Shown here one piece after another: positions 36,270 through 44,340 of a stretch of 50,944 nucleotides of DNA. The notes beneath the pieces are model-generated. The model worked only from the letters and a program-made list of their open reading frames with translations. It did not search any database and was not told the origin of the DNA. The position numbers and the translations under genes were made by a program. Each line of letters starts with the position of its first letter. Position 1 is the stretch's first letter. Source of the stretch: Cellulophaga sp. BC115SP. Lineage in GTDB: Bacteria > Bacteroidota > Bacteroidia > Cytophagales > Spirosomataceae. Location of the stretch: contig NZ_JAAALB010000044.1 of the NCBI RefSeq assembly GCF_009905545.1, positions 1 through 50,944 of the forward strand. The letters run 5' to 3'.

Positions 36270-38204
36270 TTATTCATGAATTATATCCCAGTACACCACA
36301 TATCTTTCTCGATGAATATTGTATAGTGGTTGTAAAATAATGCCTTCAGCCTTCGTTTTGAAGGTCAAAGCCGCATTGGGAACCTTCTCTATGGTCGATG
36401 TTAAGTTTTGTGGATTTAAGTGTAAACTGGTAATAATATCCGCAGGAACATGGTATTGATATTTGTAATAGTCGTTGTACGCACTCGGATCAGAATAGGG
36501 GGCAGGGCTGTTCATTTGGGCAGTACCCATTTTACCAGCTAGTACAATGGGACCGTAGGTAATGGCAACTTTGTTGGCGTTATCGTTGGTGGGTTTTAGG
36601 TTAAGTTCCATTGGAAACTCCACTTCGATAATGTCGTTGACTTTCCATTTTTGTGATAAAGAAATGTATCCTCCTGCAAGATTTTGTAGTTTTTGTACCT
36701 TTCCATTTAATTTCACTACCACACTTTTAGCCCAAGACGGATAACGAATTTTGATTCCCAAAGGCTGTGTGGGTGCTGCTGTAATCGTAAACTTCGTTTG
36801 TCCGTTTTGTGGAAAAATGGTTTCTTGTTTTAGGCTAAAGTTTTGTTCTTTCCAATTTAATTCAGACGCCATAAATAAGTTGACAAGTACCGAATTGGCA
36901 TCATGATAATAAATACCTTCACCATACTTCGCATGGTTTTCGAAGCCACTTCCCACACAGCACCAAAACGAATTTTCGGGAGTGCTATACACTTTATGCG
37001 CTCCTGCCAACATTGGAAGAAAGTAGGCCACCATGCCCGTAGCGGGGTCTTGTTGACCGAGTATATGATTGAATAGCGCCTTTTCGTAGTAATCCGCATA
37101 TTTAACATCACCCGTATGAGTGTATAAATGCCGCGTCAACTTGAGCATATTGTAGACATTGCAGGTTTCACCAGTGTAGCCTGAAAGGTGTTTGGAAAGT
37201 TCGTCGGACTTAAAAAAATGTTCTTTGTCGCTATTACTTCCTGTGGCAAAAGAATGATGATTGATGACTGTATTCCAGAAAAATGCTGCTATGGTATCGG
37301 CATCGCCTTTTCCTTCAATTTCATAATTGCGAGTCAGTCCTAATAGTTTAGGAATAAAAGTGTTGGCATGTTTGGGGTCTAGCACATCCTTTCCCTCTTT
37401 TAAAGGGTCAATAGTTTCGTTGTGGTAAAAGAACTCTGCTAGCCATTGATATTCTTTTTTCCCCGTAATAGCATACAAATTATAGAAAGACTCGTTAATC
37501 CCCCCGAACTCGTTACGAAGCATGATACGTCGTTGTTCAGGCGAAACAGGTTGGAGTTTTTTGTATGCCCACAAGCCCATCTTTTCAGCAATTTCTAGGG
37601 CTTGTTTGCTGTCACAATACAAATATTGGTCTATTAGTCCTGCATAGATTTTGTGTAAAGTGTACCAAGGCGCCCACACGCTTTTACCAGCCAAATTTCG
37701 ATTGATTAATTCTTGAGGAAAAGCACTCAAATAGCCCTCTTGATTCAAGGCAGTTTGTACTTCTGCGAGCCCTTTGACCAAAGAATCGGCTTTAAGTTTG
37801 TAATAATCATCACCCGTTTGAGCATACATCAATGCCAAGCCAGACAACAAATGCCCAGTGGTATGACCTCTCAAATCACAATCGAGCGATTCCCATCCAC
37901 CATATTTCTTCATGGCGAAATATCCGCCTTCATTGGCAGTGTAAACACCTGCATTGTTTCTGAAACTATGAAGTAGTCGTTTGGTATCCAGTTGCTTAAT
38001 CCATGATTGTTCACGGAGCATATTTTCTTTAAAACGCCCATCTAACAAACGAATTTGAAGTAAATCAAAAGCCTGAATAGTAGAGGATAACTGGTCCTGC
38101 AGGACAAATTTGCCATGGTGCTGACCGGGGTAGTGAGATTGAGCCTCAATGGAGTATGAAAAAAGCGAAGCTATTCCAAGAATAAAAAATCCTTTTCTGA
38201 ACAT
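36270..38204 (-). CDS. GH127-family beta-L-arabinofuranosidase
   Basis: Retaining glycosidase that uses a cysteine nucleophile at a zinc site, acting on beta-L-arabinofuranosides. Signal peptide (1-21, ends SIEAQ). The (alpha/alpha)6 barrel is recognised from WESLDCDLRGHTTGHLLSGLALMYAQTGD and VWAPWYTLHKIYAGLIDQYLY. The zinc/nucleophile set is Glu346 and Cys348 in TGETCNVYNMLKLTRHLY plus Cys415 and Cys416 in SFWCCVGSGFENHAKYGEGIYY, matching the Glu-Cys...Cys-Cys arrangement of the family. C-terminal beta domains follow. 644 residues is typical. First gene of the minus-strand operon, 45 nt behind a GAGTATC element. Its presence implies arabinose in the target glycan. Confidence 0.93.
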   Translation of the reverse strand: MFRKGFFILGIASLFSYSIEAQSHYPGQHHGKFVLQDQLSSTIQAFDLLQIRLLDGRFKENMLREQSWIKQLDTKRLLHSFRNNAGVYTANEGGYFAMKKYGGWESLDCDLRGHTTGHLLSGLALMYAQTGDDYYKLKADSLVKGLAEVQTALNQEGYLSAFPQELINRNLAGKSVWAPWYTLHKIYAGLIDQYLYCDSKQALEIAEKMGLWAYKKLQPVSPEQRRIMLRNEFGGINESFYNLYAITGKKEYQWLAEFFYHNETIDPLKEGKDVLDPKHANTFIPKLLGLTRNYEIEGKGDADTIAAFFWNTVINHHSFATGSNSDKEHFFKSDELSKHLSGYTGETCNVYNMLKLTRHLYTHTGDVKYADYYEKALFNHILGQQDPATGMVAYFLPMLAGAHKVYSTPENSFWCCVGSGFENHAKYGEGIYYHDANSVLVNLFMASELNWKEQNFSLKQETIFPQNGQTKFTITAAPTQPLGIKIRYPSWAKSVVVKLNGKVQKLQNLAGGYISLSQKWKVNDIIEVEFPMELNLKPTNDNANKVAITYGPIVLAGKMGTAQMNSPAPYSDPSAYNDYYKYQYHVPADIITSLHLNPQNLTSTIEKVPNAALTFKTKAEGIILQPLYNIHRERYVVYWDIIHE

Positions 38205-38249
38205 AGGTACAAGGTTTATTTTCAGAAAAGATGAGTCGACGACCTATTT

Positions 38250-38286
38250 GATACTCTTTTTTTCTTAAGAATAATCTTTCAAAAGG
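38250..38286 (-). promoter_or_regulatory. Putative ECF-type promoter element before the GH127 operon
   Basis: On the minus strand CCTTTTGAA (38278-38286), a 21-nt spacer ending in a run of seven A, then GAGTATC (38250-38256) followed by AAAT. Core and A-run match the elements at the fecR homologues and the LacI-type gene. The core ends 45 nt before the start codon. Suggests joint control of this operon with the rest of the locus. Confidence 0.45.
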
Positions 38287-38404
38287 TTTTTGCTTGAAAA
38301 TGAGATTAATAATATTTTTTACCAGATAATAAATATTGTGAGCCTAATTTGCTTGTTTACGAGAATATTCCCACTTTCAGGTCGAACAATAACACACAAA
38401 ATTT

Positions 38405-39580
38405 ATGTCAACTGAATCAAAAATTAAAGCACGCCAAGCCCTCAATATTGCTCCAGACAATAAGATAATTTTTAGTTTTGATGGAGGTGGAATACGAGGC
38501 ATTTTTACCATTCAGCTCTTAAAAAAAATCGAAGAAATCGTAGGTGCTCCTATCTACGAATGGGTAGATATGGTGGCAGGCACCTCTACAGGAGCGATTA
38601 TTGCCAGCTTGATTGCAAACAAAAAATCGGCGACAGAGATAGAAACACTGTATGAAGATTTAGCTGCAAATATCTTTAAAGAACGATTGTTGGGTAATCG
38701 TTACACAAATCCTCCTCAATTCGATAAAATCAATTATAGAGCGATTTGTAAAGATATTTTTGGTAATAAATCCTTAAAAAACCTAGGCGAATCGTCAGGA
38801 ATAGACTTGTTTTTTACTGCCAAAGATATGGTGGCAGGCGAAGAAACGTTTTTTACTTTTTTTAACAAAAATGAAAACTCTAAAGCGGTAGATACTTATC
38901 AGGATGCTCTGATGCGCGCTGTGGTGGAAGCCACCATGTCGGCACCCACGTATTTCCAGCCCTTTGAGCGCTTTATCGATGGAGGTACAACCGTGTACAA
39001 TAATCCAGTAATGGCGGCGCTAATGGAGGCATTTCATTACAATGGAAAAGAGAAATATAGTTCTGACAATACGACTGTTTTTAGTTTTGGTACTGCAAGC
39101 TTGTTTAGGTTTGTCCCTCTCGAAGAAATCTCCGAGCCCAAAGGACCAGATGTATTATTTTGGCTGGATTATGTAATGGATGAATCAAGCAAAGATGCGA
39201 GTGAAATGCAGGTGAATTTTCTGAGAAGTACACTTATGAAAGGACTAGATTTCCGAAGATTGCAACTTTCTTTGGATCGAAAGTCTATTGAGAAACTACC
39301 TAATAAATCACTCAAAAAACTAGACAATATCGATGCTAACTCTATACATCAATTGAGTGACCGAGAGCTAGCAAAAATCAATATGGCAGATGTAAAGATG
39401 TTGCCATTAATGAAGATATTGGGCGAAGCCGTAGCAGATTTTGTACATGATAAAAATGGTTTTAAGTCAGACCTCAGAGGTGAGAATAAGTTGGTGACTG
39501 GTATGGATAGTAATTATCGTGAAAAACTTAAAAAGCATCTTCAAAAGGCAAGTTGGATAGATCATTTACCAACAGCTTAA
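38405..39580 (+). CDS. Patatin-like phospholipase
   Basis: Patatin-family acyl hydrolase with a Ser-Asp dyad. The glycine-rich oxyanion loop is DGGGIRG at about 26-32, the nucleophile elbow GTSTG at 59-63 (Ser61), and the Asp is in FIDGGTTVYNNP (Asp192). No signal peptide or membrane segment, so cytoplasmic. The C-terminal third (about 255-391) is helical and polar, of the bacterial CBASS-effector/patatin type length. No cyclic-nucleotide synthase gene is near, so a CBASS role is not supported here. Single gene, divergent from GH127 with 200 nt between. It marks the change from the polysaccharide locus to the accessory region. Confidence 0.92.
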   Translation: MSTESKIKARQALNIAPDNKIIFSFDGGGIRGIFTIQLLKKIEEIVGAPIYEWVDMVAGTSTGAIIASLIANKKSATEIETLYEDLAANIFKERLLGNRYTNPPQFDKINYRAICKDIFGNKSLKNLGESSGIDLFFTAKDMVAGEETFFTFFNKNENSKAVDTYQDALMRAVVEATMSAPTYFQPFERFIDGGTTVYNNPVMAALMEAFHYNGKEKYSSDNTTVFSFGTASLFRFVPLEEISEPKGPDVLFWLDYVMDESSKDASEMQVNFLRSTLMKGLDFRRLQLSLDRKSIEKLPNKSLKKLDNIDANSIHQLSDRELAKINMADVKMLPLMKILGEAVADFVHDKNGFKSDLRGENKLVTGMDSNYREKLKKHLQKASWIDHLPTA

Positions 39581-39649
39581 GAAAACTTAAACAACATTAT
39601 TAATTATACATACACATTTCTTCAAACGTCTTACCAAATGGATATAGTT

Positions 39650-39676
39650 GATAAATTACGTATATTGACTTTGGTT
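39650..39676 (+). repeat. Left copy of 27-nt direct repeat flanking the accessory block
   Basis: GATAA, then two variable bases, then TACGTATATTGACTTTGGTT. The right copy at 47989-48015 is identical at 25 of 27 positions, with 20 identical in a row. The copies are in the same orientation, 8.3 kb apart. An attachment-site-like or recombination scar role is inference. Confidence 0.7.
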
Positions 39677-39818
39677 GCTATTGTAAGCTCAAAATGGTAA
39701 TAGATCAACAAATATATATCGGCACATTTAAGCACATTGCGAATAGACTGAATTGGAAACTGTATTTGGAAGAGGAGGATATGTTGAACTATAAAAATCT
39801 AACTAAACACCTGTCTGA

Positions 39819-39854
39819 CAATATATTGAAAGAAGTATTTCTTTCAATATATTG
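39819..39854 (+). terminator. Perfect 16-bp hairpin, possible terminator
   Basis: CAATATATTGAAAGAA and TTCTTTCAATATATTG (39819-39834, 39839-39854) pair without a mismatch around GTAT. A T-run (AATTTTTATT) comes about 11 nt later. It may end the patatin transcript, though it lies 240 nt after the stop, or be part of a small repeat element. Confidence 0.5.
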
Positions 39855-39948
39855 CATTAAGCCTAATTTTTATTGAATTTTCGTGCAAAAAAATGCTACT
39901 TCAGTTAGCTGTATTTTTTGATACCCATATAAAAACGATACCCAGATA

Positions 39949-40650
39949 ATGAATAATCAGTTGGACAACATAAAAGCTAAGCTTGAAAAACTACGACAAT
40001 TGGATACGAATTTGGAGCTTTTTGGTTCTGTAAAACATAGGTATATCCTAAATCCAACCGTTCAGATAGACGTGATAAAACAGTTTGAAGTGAAGCATAA
40101 GATTACTTTACCGAGTGATTATGTTGCATTTTTGACTACACTCGGAAATGGAGGAGCAGGCCCATTTTATGGACTTGAACCTCTTGAAAATGCTGTTTTG
40201 GACGACTTGGACTACAAACATAAGGGCAGTGTATTAAATCCAAGTAAACCATTCCCACACACTGACGCTTGGAATATGGAATTTGAACCTACTGTTAGTG
40301 AAGATGAAAATCAGGAGGAAAATGATAGGCAATATGAAGAGTTTACAAATTTGTATTTTGATAGAGAACAAATTAATGGCGTTATTGCGATTTGTAATTA
40401 TGGTTGCGGAATAAGTTTAAACTTAGTCGTCAATGGAAGAGAATATGGGAATGTTTGGACGGATGACAGAGGAAACGATGGTGGAATATATCCAACAATT
40501 CAACTTGGTGAAAAAAACAAAATCAAATTTTTAGATTGGTATGAATTGTGGTTGGATAAGTCAATTGCAGAGATGACTTTAAAATTTAGCACTAAAGAAA
40601 ATACAACTATTGACCTAAAAAAACCTTGGTGGAAAATCTGGCAGAACTAA
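39949..40650 (+). CDS. SMI1/KNR4 (SUKH)-family protein, putative immunity protein
   Basis: Cytoplasmic SUKH-superfamily protein; in bacteria these are mostly immunity proteins that bind and block polymorphic or contact-dependent toxins. The SMI1/KNR4 signature is visible at about 45-75: IDVIKQFEVKHKITLPSDYVAFLTTLGNGGAGPFYGLEPLE. ICNYGCGISLNLVVNGREYGNVWTDDRGNDGGI (about 145-180) is the family's second half. The last residues, KKPWWKIWQN, resemble the tail KPWWKF of the unrelated protein at 42274. No toxin gene is adjacent. Upstream, AAAACGATAC precedes the start, as it does before the gene at 48137. Confidence 0.88.
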   Translation: MNNQLDNIKAKLEKLRQLDTNLELFGSVKHRYILNPTVQIDVIKQFEVKHKITLPSDYVAFLTTLGNGGAGPFYGLEPLENAVLDDLDYKHKGSVLNPSKPFPHTDAWNMEFEPTVSEDENQEENDRQYEEFTNLYFDREQINGVIAICNYGCGISLNLVVNGREYGNVWTDDRGNDGGIYPTIQLGEKNKIKFLDWYELWLDKSIAEMTLKFSTKENTTIDLKKPWWKIWQN

Positions 40651-40736
40651 AGGAAATATAGTCGCTGACACTGACCTGTGGCTATGACTGTTTCGCAAAA
40701 AATTGAACGACAGGGGTTAATATTATCTTTAGAAAT

Positions 40737-41315
40737 GTGAGGCTGTGTTCTCCCTATAACTCAAAGCCTGTCTGTTATAAACCTTTTAATGACAACTCAA
40801 CCATCGAAACCAAAAGACATATCGAAATTAACGAAGGCTATCAAGGTTTTAACTTGACAGAGTTTGCCATTGAGGTTGAAGAACTATCTAGCAACGACCA
40901 AATTGTTGACATCTTTATTCGTTCAAAGCAATTTTCCTTTGATTGTTTGCGTGACTGTGTAAAAGCTGAACCAGAAAAAGGTTATTTGAGACAAGCTTTT
41001 GCTATTGACAAAATAAAAATCAATGACTTCGAGAAAACGGACAAACAAGGCGTATTAAAATTTCTTTGTGACTTTATCAACGAACCAGATTGGGGTGATG
41101 ATAGAAACGCATTTGCGAAACTGCTCGATAGGTATTTTGAAATCCAAAATGATTTTGGAGATAACTATTTTTATATTTTATCAAAGGACTGGTTTGACAA
41201 AAACGATGAAAGAGTCCTTGAACCCGAAAGTTGGGTTTATATCTATTACTTTTTGATTATTTCAATAGATAGGAAAGCAAACTCCTTGACATTGATAGAA
41301 TGGACATACGATTAA
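40737..41315 (+). CDS. Hypothetical protein (possible GTG start)
   Basis: 192-residue soluble acidic protein with no family I recognise. Segments: NLTEFAIEVEELSSNDQIVDIFIRSKQFSFDCLRDC near 40-75, DKQGVLKFLCDFINEPDWGDDRNAFAKLLDRYFEIQNDFGDN around 105-145, and a hydrophobic ending WVYIYYFLIISIDRKANSLTLIEWTYD. No signal peptide. The frame begins at GTG 40737; the overlapping ATG at 40735 is out of frame and stops at once. In position and size it fits the run of small putative immunity proteins, but this is inference only. Confidence 0.6.
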   Translation: MRLCSPYNSKPVCYKPFNDNSTIETKRHIEINEGYQGFNLTEFAIEVEELSSNDQIVDIFIRSKQFSFDCLRDCVKAEPEKGYLRQAFAIDKIKINDFEKTDKQGVLKFLCDFINEPDWGDDRNAFAKLLDRYFEIQNDFGDNYFYILSKDWFDKNDERVLEPESWVYIYYFLIISIDRKANSLTLIEWTYD

Positions 41316-41439
41316 TTAATTACGAAAAAATGCCATTTCCTGATTATGATCTCAAGCTAGAGGATATTAGTATTTTATCTCGCTGTCATTCTATAAATAT
41401 TAGCACTGAAATAACACCAATTTAAAATAACCTATAATT

Positions 41440-42054
41440 ATGATAGACAAAGTATTTGCAATTTCTGAAAATAAAATTTCTTCATTTATTATTGATGAAA
41501 ATTCTCTGAAATTTTCTAGCCAAAACTTCAATACTTTTACCGCATTTCAAGATGCTTGGAATAAAAAACTATCTCTTGCGACAAAGGTCGAGGTGAAGTA
41601 TGACTCCATAAAATCAATTAAAAAGGAGGAAAATGATGACGATGTGTATATAACATATAAAGCTATCGGCGGAATTTCAGTGGATTGTGTGTTTAGCTTT
41701 AAAGACCAAAATGAGGATGAAGTTCTATTCAATTATTTTATTCGAGAACACTTTTATCAAAAGGTGGATGAAGCATTAACTCCATTTAAGGCTATTCAAA
41801 ATTATTTAATTGGACTTTTCGCAACCGTTGGAGTAACTGTGTTTTCTTATTATGAAGCCATTGGTATAGCAAATGGAACAGTCGAAGAGGCACATAGTCG
41901 TAAGACACGTCAGTTTAACAATATTATAGAGCTTCTTGGAGATAAAGGCGTAATTTTAATTGGAACGGGAGTCTCTTTATTCCTACTTTACAAAATTTGG
42001 ACACGCTATAAAAATCCACCTAACCAAATCAGATTTCTTCCTCCAAATAGATAA
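41440..42054 (+). CDS. Hypothetical membrane protein with two C-terminal transmembrane segments
   Basis: 204-residue protein of unknown function. The N-terminal half (1-110) is soluble and strand-rich (MIDKVFAISENKISSFIIDENSLKFSS...VEVKYDSIKSIKKEENDDDVYITYKAIGG). It has the look of a PH-like or lipid-binding-like domain, but this is impression only. Two membrane segments follow, about 122-142 (NYLIGLFATVGVTVFSYYEAIGI) and about 170-186 (GVILIGTGVSLFLLYKIW), with a basic C-terminal end. No signal peptide. A 32-codon frame (41330-41425) in front of it is probably not a gene. Confidence 0.7.
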   Translation: MIDKVFAISENKISSFIIDENSLKFSSQNFNTFTAFQDAWNKKLSLATKVEVKYDSIKSIKKEENDDDVYITYKAIGGISVDCVFSFKDQNEDEVLFNYFIREHFYQKVDEALTPFKAIQNYLIGLFATVGVTVFSYYEAIGIANGTVEEAHSRKTRQFNNIIELLGDKGVILIGTGVSLFLLYKIWTRYKNPPNQIRFLPPNR

Positions 42055-42244
42055 ATAACAAATAAGAGTAGACTGCATGAACCTCAACTTTGGACTTACA
42101 GGATAGTGTAAAAATGATGGACAAACGGTAACAAAATTAATTATTTTTGAGGTAGCAATGGGATACTGAAAAATGCCACTATTAGTTTGTGGCGAGAGGA
42201 TAACAGCAAGTTGTTTTAAATCTCCACTGTAGCTAATAACAAAA

Positions 42245-42267
42245 TGTTATATCAATTTTAAAAGACC
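42245..42267 (+). repeat. Boundary motif before the gene at 42274
   Basis: TGTTATATCAATTTTAAAAG resembles TGTTATAGCCAATTGTAAAA at 48098-48117, which precedes another accessory gene. An ATAACA/TGTTAT inverted repeat overlaps it. The 219-nt spacer here otherwise shows no gene. Confidence 0.4.
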
Positions 42268-42273
42268 ATATAA

Positions 42274-42963
42274 ATGGGAAATTTTTTAGCACTTTCATCA
42301 ATCATTGGTAAGACAAAAAACGAAGTAATTACCAGCTTGACAAATTATGCCATTTCTGTTAGTGGTGGACTTCAAGAAGAAAGTAACATTGACTCATCTA
42401 CTGACAACTGTTGCATCATCGACGAAGAAAATGGGAATGTGAGTGTTTTCTATCCAAATGGCTATTTAGAATGGGATGACAGTTCGGCTTATTTGTCAAA
42501 AGAATTAAATGCGACAGTATTCTCATTTCATATTCACGATGGAGATTTTTGGATGTATGTTTTGTATAATGATGGACAAATAATTGACCAATTCAATCCC
42601 ATTCCAGATTATTGGGATGAAACCATTTCGGATGAAGAAATTGAAAGTTGGAAAGGGAATGCCAATATTCTTACTCAATATTTAAAGAATGTAACACCAA
42701 GCGACATTGACAAATATTTAGTTAAGTGGGATTTGGAAGAAGAAGAAACAGAAAAAGCATATTCTACGGACGAATATGGACAGGAAGAATGGCAACTAAT
42801 AGACTTTATGAATAAATTAAGTTTGCCATATCCACTTGATTTCGACGGTAATCCCAAAGGTCTAACTTTTAAGCTTTGGACAAAGCAACTCAAGCTTACA
42901 ACTGTAAAAAATAAAAGCAATACGACAGCAATCAAGAATGAAAAACCTTGGTGGAAGTTTTGA
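42274..42963 (+). CDS. Hypothetical protein, Bacteroidetes family with KPWWKF tail
   Basis: 229-residue cytoplasmic acidic protein. The pattern MGNFLALSSIIGKTKNEVITSLTNYA, VFSFHIHDGDFWMYVLYNDGQIIDQFNPIPDYWDE and GNANILTQYLKNVTPSDIDKYLVKWDLEEEE looks like a conserved small-protein family seen beside immunity-type genes, but I know of no assigned function. The last residues KNEKPWWKF match the KPWWKIW ending of the SMI1/KNR4-type product at 40650, although the proteins are otherwise unrelated. Preceded by a boundary motif and followed by 75 nt without a gene. Confidence 0.8.
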   Translation: MGNFLALSSIIGKTKNEVITSLTNYAISVSGGLQEESNIDSSTDNCCIIDEENGNVSVFYPNGYLEWDDSSAYLSKELNATVFSFHIHDGDFWMYVLYNDGQIIDQFNPIPDYWDETISDEEIESWKGNANILTQYLKNVTPSDIDKYLVKWDLEEEETEKAYSTDEYGQEEWQLIDFMNKLSLPYPLDFDGNPKGLTFKLWTKQLKLTTVKNKSNTTAIKNEKPWWKF

Positions 42964-43038
42964 CAGTTTTTCGTCGAGGAGGACAAAAAACGGCTAGTAA
43001 TATAGCTACTCACTAAAAAGACAAAACGGGAATTAAAA

Positions 43039-43680
43039 TTGAAAGAATTACAAAACATTTTGCCAATTGAACTTGAAGAAGCATTTTCATCTGCGGAATT
43101 TGAGAATGATGGTGGGTTAGAAATATGCTCTATTGAATACTTAGAAAATGAACTTCTTTTTAATTTTTCATTTTATTTAGACGAACTTGAAGAACGGCAA
43201 AGGCAGTATTGGCAACTTAAAGTAAACGGCTACATAGAAAGTAAAATTGATAATTTCGGCAACTTTATGACTTTTTATTCAGAGCATAATTTACTTGTAG
43301 AATTTCAAGATGTAGAAACTGAATTATACTTTAAAAGGAAAGGAGATCATCCTGAATTGTTACTAACAAGTATTTTCGAATTACATACAATTGTTTTCGA
43401 CAACTTAATTCCAATTGAAAAATTTATTCAAGGAAGACAACTATTTCAGCTATGTAAATCAGAAACAGGACTTTTCGCAAAAGGACCAAAAAGTATTCTA
43501 AGCTTTTATTTTGACATGTTACAAAAAGCAGGAAAAGAACCTTACTATTTTGGTGAGCGAAAACCTCAATTTTGGAACGGACAAAAATGGACAGAATACA
43601 ATAGTGATTTAAAATTAGTTTTAAGTGGCGGAACCTACATAATTGGAGAAGAATTTAATTTCATGAAACTGAATAGATAA
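43039..43680 (+). CDS. Hypothetical protein (TTG start)
   Basis: 213-residue soluble protein without a family I can name. It opens MKELQNILPIELEEAFSSAEFENDGG, has a strand-rich middle (LEICSIEYLENELLFNFSFYLDE and WQLKVNGYIESKIDNFGNFMTFY), then FAKGPKSILSFYFDMLQKAGKEPYYFGERKPQFWNGQKWTEY and an ending ...GTYIIGEEFNFMKLNR. The first in-frame ATG is about codon 76, inside conserved-looking sequence, so the TTG at 43039 is the likely start. No signal peptide. A member of the same run of small acidic proteins. Confidence 0.65.
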   Translation: MKELQNILPIELEEAFSSAEFENDGGLEICSIEYLENELLFNFSFYLDELEERQRQYWQLKVNGYIESKIDNFGNFMTFYSEHNLLVEFQDVETELYFKRKGDHPELLLTSIFELHTIVFDNLIPIEKFIQGRQLFQLCKSETGLFAKGPKSILSFYFDMLQKAGKEPYYFGERKPQFWNGQKWTEYNSDLKLVLSGGTYIIGEEFNFMKLNR

Positions 43681-43802
43681 AAATGTCTACCAAGACAAGG
43701 TTTGGCAGTATGGTGGCTTTCGTTTGAGCTGGATTTTTTCAAATTTCATCAAAATGCAAAGCCCCAATCATTAGCTGTACTACCAATATAACATTGAAGA
43801 TA

Positions 43803-44327
43803 ATGCCTCCATTTTATGACATATATGGAATTTCCAAAAGTAGAGACAAAGAAACGATAGAGCTTTTCTTGAACTTTTATTGTCAGCGAGAATTAATTGA
43901 GAATTTCGAAGGAAAAGGTGTTGAGGTAGCAATCTATTCCAATGAAAAATATGGAGTGAAGGAAACCTATATACCAGTGAATACGCTGAGTGAGGTAATT
44001 GACTATGGATTAAGTCACCCAAATCTTTGGTTTGCGTTTTACATTGGAACAAAATCTAATTATAAAAAGGATATTGATGGAGTTATCTTGAAATTCACTT
44101 TTGATGATAAAATCATTTTCGGTATATCTATCGAAGAAAATAGTCTCACAGATGAAGGACAATTAATTAATAATTACGATAATGCCCTTGAAATTCAGAA
44201 GGAGATTCAAGAACTTACCAACTCTACAAAGACATGTATCCTGCTTGAATATGCTCCTGCTGATGATGATGAGGAGTTTGATAGTGATATTAAACATTGG
44301 CAAATTATGAACGAATCGAAACGATAG
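43803..44327 (+). CDS. Hypothetical protein
   Basis: 174 residues from the ATG at 43803 (a TTG at 43794 is in frame three codons earlier). MPPFYDIYGISKSRDKETIELFLNFYC is followed by VEVAIYSNEKYGVKETYIPVNTLSEVIDYGLSHPNLWFAFYIGTKSNYKKDIDGVILKFTFDDKIIFGISIEENS and a late region ALEIQKEIQELTNSTKTCILLEYAPADDDEEFDSDIKHW. Compact, acidic, no signal peptide or membrane segment; possibly an immunity-type protein by context. The gene ends 13 nt before the next start at 44341. Confidence 0.7.
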   Translation: MPPFYDIYGISKSRDKETIELFLNFYCQRELIENFEGKGVEVAIYSNEKYGVKETYIPVNTLSEVIDYGLSHPNLWFAFYIGTKSNYKKDIDGVILKFTFDDKIIFGISIEENSLTDEGQLINNYDNALEIQKEIQELTNSTKTCILLEYAPADDDEEFDSDIKHWQIMNESKR

Positions 44328-44340
44328 CCATAAGTACATT

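Larger units (their letters stand above)
39581..39948. other. 368-nt intergenic region after the patatin gene
   Basis: Holds the left copy of a 27-nt direct repeat (39650-39676) and a perfect 16-bp palindrome (39819-39854). AAAACGATACCCA just before the next start matches a motif before the gene at 48137. A 60-codon open frame at 39694-39876 runs through the palindrome and has no recognisable product. Confidence 0.5.

Noticed and set aside
38405-39580. Patatin-like protein as a CBASS effector
   Set aside because: No CD-NTase, Cap2/Cap3 or other CBASS gene is adjacent, so only the general family is assigned.
39694-39876. 60-codon open frame between patatin and SMI1/KNR4-type genes
   Set aside because: It runs through a perfect 36-nt palindrome that fixes its C-terminal codons; no family resemblance.
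39918-39942. Two GGGTATC matches on the minus strand
   Set aside because: No minus-strand gene lies downstream and the A-run/T-block context is absent, so they were left out of the promoter set.
41330-41425. 32-codon frame MPFPDYDLKLEDISIL...
   Set aside because: Too short and unsupported; may be a decayed gene end, but nothing confirms it.
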